NCBI GenBank assembly: GCA_026999335.1
Contig: JALTPW010000182.1
Location: forward strand, 1 to 5,420
Length of the DNA stretch: 5,420 nucleotides
Source of the DNA: Chromatiales bacterium
GTDB taxonomy: Bacteria > Pseudomonadota > Gammaproteobacteria > SZUA-152
Direction of reading: 5' to 3'
In this document: piece after piece, positions 1 to 4,613 of the stretch
Numbering within the stretch: position 1 is the stretch's first letter
Layout: each line of letters begins with the position of its first letter
Notes under the pieces: model-generated
Databases searched by the model: none
The model's input: only the letters and a program-made list of their open reading frames with translations
Told to the model about the DNA's origin: nothing
Made by a program: the position numbers and the translations under genes

Positions 1-1113
1 CCGGACAAGGTCGCAGACCAGATTTCCGATGCCATTCTAGACGCTATTTTTGAGCAGGATCCCGTTGCTCGTGTGGCCTGCGAAACCCTGGTCAATACCG
101 GCATGGTGGTGATCGCCGGTGAAATCACCACCGAGGCTTGGGTTGATATGCAGGACGTGGTGCGCAAGACCGTCAGGCGTATCGGCTATAACAGCTCGGA
201 GATGGGCTTTGACTGGGAATCCTGTGCGGTACTCACCTCCATCGACAAGCAGTCGGCGGATATTGCCATGGGCGTCGATGAAAGTGAGGATCATGAACAG
301 GGCGCTGGGGATCAAGGGCTGATGTTCGGCTATGCCAGTAATGAGACGGATGTCCTGATGCCCGCGCCGATCACCTATGCCCATCGGCTGGTTCAGCGTC
401 AGGCAGAAGTACGCAAGAACGATACGCTGCCCTGGCTGCGTCCGGACGCCAAGAGCCAGGTGACCTTCCGTTACGAAGACAATAAGCCGGTCGGCATCGA
501 GGCGGTAGTGCTCTCTACCCAGCATACGCCCGACATCACGACCGAGGCGCTGCGTGAGGCGGTGATGGAGGAAATCATCCTGCCCGTGCTGCCCAAGGGG
601 TGGCTCAATGGCGATACCCAATTTCACATCAATCCGACCGGACGTTTTGTGATCGGAGGCCCCGTCGGCGATTGTGGCCTGACCGGGCGTAAGATTATCG
701 TTGATACTTACGGGGGCATGGCCCGTCATGGTGGCGGTGCCTTCTCCGGCAAGGATCCTTCCAAGGTGGATCGTTCTGCCGCCTACGCCAGTCGCTACGT
801 GGCGAAAAATATCGTCGCCGCAGGGCTGGCGGATCGTTGCGAGATTCAGGTTTCCTACGCCATTGGCGTGGCCGAGCCCACCTCCATCAGTGTGGAGACC
901 TTTGGCACTGGCAAACTGGCCGAAAGCCGCATCGTCGAACTGGTACGCGAGCATTTTGACCTGCGTCCGCGCGGTTTGGTGGCGATGCTCGATCTGCTGC
1001 GTCCCATCTACGGCCCGACCGCCGCCTACGGCCACTTTGGCCGCGAGGATGAAGGCTTTCCCTGGGAGAAGACCGACAAGGCTGATGTCCTGCGGGATGC
1101 TGCCGGGGTATAA
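1..1113 (+). CDS. metK: S-adenosylmethionine synthetase (5'-truncated by window edge)
   Basis: MetK makes SAM from methionine and ATP, releasing phosphate and pyrophosphate; it is a cytosolic, usually tetrameric enzyme that opens the activated methyl cycle. The frame is open from base 1 and begins inside the ATP-binding GHPDK motif, at PDKVADQISD. By comparison with E. coli MetK about 15 N-terminal residues are missing; 370 residues are visible. Diagnostic segments are GAGDQGLMFGYA (window residues 101-112), RPDAKSQVTF, the stretch from NPTGRFVIGGP to DCGLTGRKIIVDTYGG, the glycine-rich loop GGGAFSGKD (244-252), VSYAIGVAEPTS, and a C-terminus with GHFGRE, FPWEKTDKA and LRDAAG, ending normally at TAA 1111-1113. 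No frameshift or lost motif is seen. It lies about 300 bases upstream of ahcY, separated by a REP doublet and a riboswitch, so ahcY probably has its own control. The identity is secure; the start codon and any upstream regulation are outside the window. Confidence 0.98.
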   Translation, partial: PDKVADQISDAILDAIFEQDPVARVACETLVNTGMVVIAGEITTEAWVDMQDVVRKTVRRIGYNSSEMGFDWESCAVLTSIDKQSADIAMGVDESEDHEQGAGDQGLMFGYASNETDVLMPAPITYAHRLVQRQAEVRKNDTLPWLRPDAKSQVTFRYEDNKPVGIEAVVLSTQHTPDITTEALREAVMEEIILPVLPKGWLNGDTQFHINPTGRFVIGGPVGDCGLTGRKIIVDTYGGMARHGGGAFSGKDPSKVDRSAAYASRYVAKNIVAAGLADRCEIQVSYAIGVAEPTSISVETFGTGKLAESRIVELVREHFDLRPRGLVAMLDLLRPIYGPTAAYGHFGREDEGFPWEKTDKADVLRDAAGV

Positions 1114-1183
1114 AAGAGAGGGCTGGAGGCTTAGAGCCGGAGCCTGGGATGGGCAAGATTTAAAATTTTGAAGTGCGTAGTGC

Positions 1184-1215
1184 GTAGGTTGGGGTGAGGA
1201 ACGAACCCCAACATA
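1184..1215 (+). repeat. Left REP unit
   Basis: This unit has GTAG (1184-1187) followed by an 8-bp stem, GTTGGGGT (1188-1195) with ACCCCAAC (1205-1212), around a 9-base loop GAGGAACGA. The layout of foot tetranucleotide, stem, loop and returning stem is that of RAYT-associated REPs. A TGCGTAG heptamer is tandemly duplicated at its left edge (1174-1180 and 1181-1187), perhaps trace of an insertion or slippage. Confidence 0.65.
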
Positions 1216-1240
1216 ATCCTCGTAGTTGTTTACCCCTCGA

Positions 1241-1278
1241 TATGTTGGGGTTCACAAAAGACATTCACCCCAACCTAC
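1241..1278 (-). repeat. Right REP unit, inverted
   Basis: Read on the minus strand this is the same GTAG foot and GTTGGGGT/ACCCCAAC stem as the left unit (stem bases 1267-1274 and 1244-1251), but with a 15-base loop (1252-1266) instead of 9. The stems are identical while the loops differ, which is what selection on the hairpin or two separately inserted copies would give. Confidence 0.6.
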
Positions 1279-1288
1279 GGGCTACAAT
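1258..1288 (+). promoter_or_regulatory. Possible sigma-70 promoter for the riboswitch-ahcY transcript
   Basis: TACAAT at 1283-1288 is a good -10 hexamer (5 of 6 to TATAAT). It would start RNA near 1295, just before the first riboswitch base. The best -35 is weak: AAGACA at 1258-1263, with a long 19-base spacer. The promoter would overlap the right REP unit. The inference rests mainly on the position relative to the riboswitch; read-through from metK is the alternative. Confidence 0.3.
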
Positions 1289-1301
1289 TTGTTTTTCTTA
1301 T

Positions 1302-1380
1302 TTTGCATTCCTAAGGAGCGCTGCAGCGGGACTCCCGCCAGGCTTAGGTAGATGCAAATATTTGTTTCAACGGCGCTCAT
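1302..1380 (+). promoter_or_regulatory. S-adenosylhomocysteine (SAH) riboswitch aptamer
   Basis: SAH riboswitches bind SAH selectively over SAM and turn on genes that remove it, typically ahcY, the gene found here. Helix P1 is CCTAAG (1310-1315) with CTTAGG (1343-1348). Next comes the conserved GAGCGCTGC (1316-1324), then P2, GCGGG (1326-1330) with CCCGC (1334-1338) closing a 3-base loop, then the conserved GCCAGGC (1337-1343). After a linker, CGGCGCTCA (1371-1379) supplies the pseudoknot strand: GCGCTC 1373-1378 is the exact complement of GAGCGC 1316-1321. Conserved core bases, helix order, pseudoknot and the downstream gene all agree with the published class. An outer helix, TTTGCAT (1302-1308) with ATGCAAA (1352-1358), can lengthen P1. 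The exact 5' and 3' limits are approximate. Confidence 0.93.
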
Positions 1381-1412
1381 TCAAACTTCTATTATAGTGG
1401 AAAGGAGAATGA
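1377..1412 (+). promoter_or_regulatory. Predicted expression platform: SD-masking hairpin of the SAH riboswitch
   Basis: TCATTC (1377-1382) is the exact complement of GAATGA (1407-1412), and TTCT (1387-1390) can pair with AGGA (1403-1406, one U-G pair). Together they make a 10-bp hairpin with a 4-base bulge that buries the whole Shine-Dalgarno sequence and comes within three bases of the start codon. T1377 and C1378 are also the last two bases of the pseudoknot strand, so SAH-stabilised pseudoknot formation would compete with this hairpin and free the ribosome site. That polarity fits the known ON behaviour of the class. The pairing is seen in sequence; the switching mechanism is inference. 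Confidence 0.4.
1402..1407 (+). promoter_or_regulatory. Shine-Dalgarno site that decides the ahcY start
   Basis: AAGGAG ends 7 bases before ATG 1415, which is ideal spacing. It leaves only one base before ATG 1409 and lies downstream of ATG 1352, which falls inside the riboswitch, so 1415 is the preferred start. Confidence 0.85.
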
Positions 1413-1414
1413 CC

Positions 1415-2836
1415 ATGAACGCTGTAACCGATACGACTTTTACCGACTACAAGGTTGCCGACATCAGTCTGGCGGAATGGGGCCGCAAAGAGATCGCCAT
1501 TGCCGAAACCGAAATGCCGGGTCTGATGGCCTTGCGCGAAGAATTCGGCAAGGATCAGCCCCTCAAGGGCGCCCGCATCATGGGCAGCCTGCACATGACT
1601 ATCCAGACGGCCGTACTCATCGAGACCCTAGTGGCGCTGGGTGCCGAGGTACGCTGGGTATCCTGCAATATCTTTTCCACCCAGGATCACGCCGCAGCCG
1701 CTATCGCCGCGGACGGTATTCCCGTCTACGCCTGGAAGGGTGAGAGCATCGAAGAATACTGGTGGTGCACCGAACAGGCCTTCAACTGGCCCGACGGAAA
1801 GCTGCCCAACATGATCCTCGATGACGGTGGCGATGCCACCCTGCTGCTGCACAAGGGGGCGGAATTCGAGAAGGCCGGTGTCGTGCCGGATGCCCAGCCC
1901 GGCGATAATGAAGAGTGGGTGGCCATCCTCGATGTATTGCGTCGTAATCTGCCGGTGGATAATAGCAAGTGGCAGAAAATTGCCAAAAGCGTCAGAGGCG
2001 TTACCGAAGAAACCACCACCGGCGTGCACCGTCTCTATCAGATGGAAGAGGCGGGCGAATTGTTGTTCCCAGCCATGAACGTCAACGACTCGGTCACCAA
2101 GTCCAAGTTCGACAATCTCTATGGTTGCCGTGAGTCCCTGCTCGACGGTATCAAGCGTGCCACGGATGTGATGATTGCCGGTAAAATCTGTGTGGTGCTG
2201 GGCTATGGCGATGTCGGTAAGGGCTGCGCTCAGGCCTTCCGTGGCATGGGCGCGACCGTGTGGGTAACCGAAATAGATCCCATCTGTGCTCTACAGGCCG
2301 CCATGGAAGGTTACCGTGTCGTTGACATGAATGATGCCGCCAGCCAGGGCGATATTTTTGTTACTACCACTGGCAACGTCAATGTTATCGATCACGACCA
2401 CATGATTGTCATGAAGGATGAATCCATTGTCTGCAACATTGGTCACTTTGATTCGGAAATCAACATTGCCTCACTGGAAAAGTATGAGTGGGAAGAGATC
2501 AAGCCGCAGGTGGATCACGTCATTTTCCCTGATGGTAAGAAGATCATCCTCCTCGCCAAGGGACGTCTGGTGAACCTGGGCTGCGCCACCGGCCATCCCA
2601 GCTTCGTCATGTCCGCCTCTTTCACCAATCAGGTGCTGGCACAGCTGGAATTCTTCAACAAGGGTGACAAGTATGGGAATAAAGTCTACGTGTTGCCGAA
2701 AAAGCTGGATGAAAAAGTCGCTCGTCTGCATTTGAAAAAGATTGGTATCAATCTGACCACACTCAATCAGGAGCAGGCGGACTACATTAATGTGCCGGTG
2801 GAAGGCCCTTACAAGCCGGATCATTATCGTTACTAA
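1415..2836 (+). CDS. ahcY: S-adenosylhomocysteine hydrolase (adenosylhomocysteinase)
   Basis: AhcY splits SAH into adenosine and homocysteine using tightly bound NAD+, in the cytosol. It relieves SAH inhibition of methyltransferases and returns homocysteine for remethylation. The product from ATG 1415 is 473 residues, matching the long bacterial form, which has an extra segment (about residues 153-192) in the substrate domain. Visible motifs are SLHMTIQTA (58-66), CNIFSTQDHAAAA (84-96), DDGGD (136-140), ETTTGV (199-204), the catalytic stretch VTKSKFDNLYG with K229, D233 and N234 (human K186, D190, N191), the NAD-binding GYGDVGKG (263-270), the GHFDSEI segment, NLGCATGHPSFVMS, and the typical C-terminus KPDHYRY. 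All key residues are present. Expression is probably controlled by the SAH riboswitch in its leader. A longer frame from ATG 1352 would start within the riboswitch and is rejected. Confidence 0.98.
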   Translation: MNAVTDTTFTDYKVADISLAEWGRKEIAIAETEMPGLMALREEFGKDQPLKGARIMGSLHMTIQTAVLIETLVALGAEVRWVSCNIFSTQDHAAAAIAADGIPVYAWKGESIEEYWWCTEQAFNWPDGKLPNMILDDGGDATLLLHKGAEFEKAGVVPDAQPGDNEEWVAILDVLRRNLPVDNSKWQKIAKSVRGVTEETTTGVHRLYQMEEAGELLFPAMNVNDSVTKSKFDNLYGCRESLLDGIKRATDVMIAGKICVVLGYGDVGKGCAQAFRGMGATVWVTEIDPICALQAAMEGYRVVDMNDAASQGDIFVTTTGNVNVIDHDHMIVMKDESIVCNIGHFDSEINIASLEKYEWEEIKPQVDHVIFPDGKKIILLAKGRLVNLGCATGHPSFVMSASFTNQVLAQLEFFNKGDKYGNKVYVLPKKLDEKVARLHLKKIGINLTTLNQEQADYINVPVEGPYKPDHYRY

Positions 2837-2860
2837 TTGAATCTCTTGGGGTTCTATTCC

Positions 2861-2876
2861 TCGCCGCTTGCGGCGA
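2861..2876. repeat. GC-rich hairpin with CTTG loop
   Basis: TCGCCG (2861-2866) pairs perfectly with CGGCGA (2871-2876) around a CTTG loop, 24 bases after the ahcY stop. No U-tract follows, so alone it is not a standard terminator. It shares its loop and general design with the hairpin at 2918-2937. Confidence 0.5.
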
Positions 2877-2917
2877 ACGAACGTTGACAATGCGAAGCGA
2901 GTCAATGCTTCTGAATG

Positions 2918-2949
2918 CCCCGCCCCTTGGGGCGGGGATGTTTATTTAG
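2918..2949 (+). terminator. Probable intrinsic terminator after ahcY
   Basis: CCCCGCCC (2918-2925) pairs with GGGCGGGG (2930-2937), an 8-bp all-GC stem closed by a CTTG loop, followed by the T-rich ATGTTTATTTA. It lies 81 bases beyond the ahcY stop and before cysC, so it probably ends the riboswitch-ahcY transcript. The T-run is interrupted, so efficiency is uncertain; the hairpin could instead belong to a dispersed repeat. Confidence 0.55.
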
Positions 2950-3061
2950 AAACTGTAAAGGTGTTCTTTCAGGCCGCGATATTTCGTGGTTTAACGGACT
3001 GCTTCTACACGTTTTTGTATACGATGAATTTGTGAAACTAAAGGAAAGGATGCAGTAGCTC

Positions 3062-3685
3062 ATGAGCAATTCAAAAATGAGTAGCAACGTTGTTTGGCAT
3101 AATGCCTCGGTAACCCGTAAACGCCGTGAAGCGCAAAATGCCCATAAGGGTGCGATTCTCTGGTTCACCGGTCTGTCCGGTTCGGGAAAATCCAGTCTGG
3201 CGCACGCCGTTGAAGAGCAGCTTCATCAGCGAGGGTGCCGTACCTTCGTGCTGGATGGCGACAATGTTCGTCATGGTCTGTGTAGTGACCTGGGTTTCTC
3301 CGTCGAGGATCGTGTCGAAAATATCCGCCGTATCTCCGAGGTGGCCAAACTGTTTCTCGAAGCCGGAGTGATTGTTTTGACGGCCTTTATTTCTCCTTTT
3401 CGCGCTGAACGGGCTAGCGCCCGAAAAGTGGTTCCTCACGGGGATTTTCTAGAGATATTTTGCGATTCGTCCATTGACGTGTGCGAAGCACGGGATGTCA
3501 AAGGGCTGTACAAGCGTGCTAGAACTGGCGAGATTCCGGAGTTTACCGGCATTTCCTCTCCCTACGAAGCGCCCAGCTCTCCGGAGTTGAAAGTCTTGAC
3601 GGGAGAGGATCCCATTGAAAGCTGCGTTGATCAGATCCTCCAGCTTCTTGAGGCGCGTGGTGTATTACGGATCAATGGGCAATGA
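3062..3685 (+). CDS. cysC: Adenylylsulfate (APS) kinase
   Basis: CysC phosphorylates APS with ATP to PAPS, the activated sulfate used for assimilatory reduction or by sulfotransferases; it is cytosolic. The 207-residue product matches the E. coli enzyme over its whole length. It shows NVVWH (9-13), the P-loop GLSGSGKS (37-44), DGDNVRHGLCSDLGFS (65-80), ENIRR (86-90), the lid/catalytic segment LTAFISPFRAER (106-117) with the family phosphoacceptor serine at S111, KGLYKRAR (147-154) and FTGISSPYEAP (161-171). Small departures are DVKGLY where DPKGLY is usual and SPFR where SPHR is usual; neither removes a catalytic residue. The purine-rich AAGGAAAGGA (3041-3050) ends 11 bases before ATG 3062, a slightly long spacing; the next in-frame ATG at 3077 would cost five residues. 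No cysD, cysN or cysH partner is in the window, so its metabolic use is unclear. The toxin-antitoxin pair begins 43 bases downstream with no terminator between, so cotranscription is possible. Confidence 0.96.
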   Translation: MSNSKMSSNVVWHNASVTRKRREAQNAHKGAILWFTGLSGSGKSSLAHAVEEQLHQRGCRTFVLDGDNVRHGLCSDLGFSVEDRVENIRRISEVAKLFLEAGVIVLTAFISPFRAERASARKVVPHGDFLEIFCDSSIDVCEARDVKGLYKRARTGEIPEFTGISSPYEAPSSPELKVLTGEDPIESCVDQILQLLEARGVLRINGQ

Positions 3686-3728
3686 CTGGGTATCTCGTTA
3701 AGACGCAAGACTTTGTCACTGGTTGAAC

Positions 3729-4130
3729 ATGGACGGCATCGACACCCAAATCGTCAGATTGCTGCGGCAGCAACTGCCAGACATCATTGCTATCTATCGT
3801 TTTGGCTCGTCGATAACACAAAGCAGTCGACCCGATAGTGACGTGGATACTGCAGTACTCCCTTCATACCCGCTGGATAGCTCCCGTGTCTGGAAAGTAG
3901 CTCAAACCCTTGCACAACTAGTGGGAACCAATGTCGACTTGGTCGATTTGCTGGGAACCACCACTGTTATGCGTGCTCAGGTGATTTCCACTGGCCGGCG
4001 TCTGTACTGTAGCGTTGCATCAGAATGTGAACGTTTCGAAGATTTTGTCTACGTAGACTACGCGCGATTGAACGAGGAAAGGAAGGGCATTTTGCAAGAC
4101 ATTGAACAGCGTGGCACGGTTTATGGTTGA
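3729..4130 (+). CDS. mntA: MNT-family nucleotidyltransferase antitoxin (MntA-like)
   Basis: This is a minimal nucleotidyltransferase of the type II-like HEPN/MNT toxin-antitoxin systems. Characterised relatives inactivate their HEPN toxin by transferring AMP from ATP onto a tyrosine near its active site. The 133-residue product carries the exact signature GSX10DXD: G26-S27, ten residues, then D38-V39-D40, with likely third metal ligand D70 in NVDLVDL. Length and the pol-beta-like order (helix, FGSS strand-turn, DVD, later Asp) fit the family. An in-frame TTG at 3723 would add two residues; ATG 3729 is chosen, although no clear Shine-Dalgarno precedes either. The 3' end overlaps the HEPN gene by 8 bases, implying translational coupling. 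AMPylation of the partner is inferred from the family, not shown here. Base composition looks more A/T-rich than metK, consistent with later acquisition. Confidence 0.9.
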   Translation: MDGIDTQIVRLLRQQLPDIIAIYRFGSSITQSSRPDSDVDTAVLPSYPLDSSRVWKVAQTLAQLVGTNVDLVDLLGTTTVMRAQVISTGRRLYCSVASECERFEDFVYVDYARLNEERKGILQDIEQRGTVYG

Positions 4131-4551
4131 TGACGTACTGATCAACAAAACTGCCACCATCGAGCGATGTTTGCGACGAGTTGCTGATGAATATCAAGGC
4201 CACGAAAGTGAGCTGGAGAGTAATCATACCCGGCAGGATGCCATTATCCTTAACATTTTGCGTGCCTGTGAGGCGGCCATAGATGCGGCTATGCACGTAG
4301 TGCGAGTCAAGCGACTTGGTCTTCCCCAGGAAAGTCGGGAGGCCTTCCGCCTGCTGGAAGAGGCCGGATTGCTGCCCGCTGAAATCAGCCAGCACATGCA
4401 GGCAATGGTGGGGTTTCGCAATGTCGCCATACACGACTATCAGAAACTCAATGTGGATATTTTGAAAGCGATCCTCAACGAACGTTTAAATGATTTTCAC
4501 CAGTTTGCCAAAGTGATGGTGAAGCTTGCTCAGTTAACCCGATCAAGCTGA
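4123..4551 (+). CDS. hepT: HEPN-domain ribonuclease toxin (HepT/DUF86 family)
   Basis: HepT-type proteins are small all-helical HEPN RNases whose characterised members stop growth by cutting RNA, tRNA among the reported targets, and are neutralised by the adjacent MNT protein. The 142-residue product has the diagnostic R-X4-H-X-Y motif: R99, H104 and Y106 in FRNVAIHDY, where R and H form the dimeric active site and Y is the expected AMPylation site. The N-terminus (INKTATIERCLRRV) and the middle (ILNILRACEAAIDAAMHVV, then LGLPQESREAF) also match the family. ATG 4123 is preferred because family members begin just before this motif; TTG 4102 and GTG 4111 lie further upstream in frame. It overlaps the antitoxin gene by 8 bases (shared ATGGTTGA), so production is probably tied to antitoxin translation. 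All catalytic residues are intact, so the toxin looks functional. The RNA target cannot be deduced. Confidence 0.9.
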   Translation: MVDDVLINKTATIERCLRRVADEYQGHESELESNHTRQDAIILNILRACEAAIDAAMHVVRVKRLGLPQESREAFRLLEEAGLLPAEISQHMQAMVGFRNVAIHDYQKLNVDILKAILNERLNDFHQFAKVMVKLAQLTRSS

Positions 4552-4613
4552 AAGTTTCCCTAAAAATTTGTAGGAATGGCTCTTCAGATCGCAAAAAGCC
4601 GAGAGAAAACATC

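Larger units (their letters stand above)
1177..1285. repeat. REP-like inverted doublet (BIME-type element)
   Basis: Two palindromic units face each other. The outer arms CGTAGGTTGGGGTGA (1183-1197) and its exact reverse complement (1265-1279) give 15 perfect base pairs, extendable to 1177-1180 and 1282-1285 (GTAG/CTAC) across two mismatches. The inner arms GAACCCCAACATA (1203-1215) and its exact complement (1241-1253) give 13 more. Each half can also fold alone: GTTGGGGT 1188-1195 with ACCCCAAC 1205-1212, and 1244-1251 with 1267-1274. A GTAG tetranucleotide at the foot of an imperfect palindrome is the known hallmark of REP sequences mobilised by RAYT (IS200/IS605-like) transposases, and two inverted REPs form a BIME. 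No RAYT gene is in the window. Inference: it is a dispersed non-autonomous element that may also damp read-through from metK. A simple terminator is less likely because no U-tract follows. Confidence 0.8.
2837..3061. other. Intergenic region between ahcY and cysC
   Basis: This 225-base non-coding gap has a left half with two GC-rich hairpins (listed separately) and a right half, about 2940-3061, that is A/T-rich. The right half should contain the cysC promoter, but only weak hexamers are visible (TTAACG at 2991-2996, TATACG at 3018-3023, spacer 21), not enough to call. TTGAC (2884-2888) and GTCAA (2901-2905) form another small inverted repeat between the two hairpins. No small gene with a ribosome site is seen. 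Confidence 0.6.

Noticed and set aside
37..1035. 332-codon open frame on the minus strand across metK
   Set aside because: It is antisense to a fully conserved metK and resembles no known family; long antisense frames are common opposite GC-rich, codon-biased genes.
1121..1170. Possible metK terminator (GGCT/AGCC repeats and AAAATTTT)
   Set aside because: The stems are only about 4 bp, and no GC hairpin directly precedes a T-run.
1194..1397. 67-codon plus-strand frame through the REP doublet and riboswitch
   Set aside because: It translates structured non-coding sequence (palindrome and aptamer) and has no ribosome site or family resemblance.
2902..3168. 88-codon minus-strand frame before cysC
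   Set aside because: It runs through the GC hairpin and into the conserved cysC start; its PRPKGRGI-like end is just the translated hairpin.
3700..3717. Possible operator before mntA: AAGAC direct repeat (3700-3704, 3707-3711) and GAC-TTT-GTC mini-palindrome (3709-3717)
   Set aside because: The repeats are only 3-5 bases long and likely by chance; no longer symmetric site is present.
2837..4613. Target-site duplication or integrase att sites flanking the cysC-HEPN/MNT block
   Set aside because: Comparing both junctions by eye gave only a 5-base match (CTCTT), no better than chance, and there is no tRNA, integrase or transposase gene.
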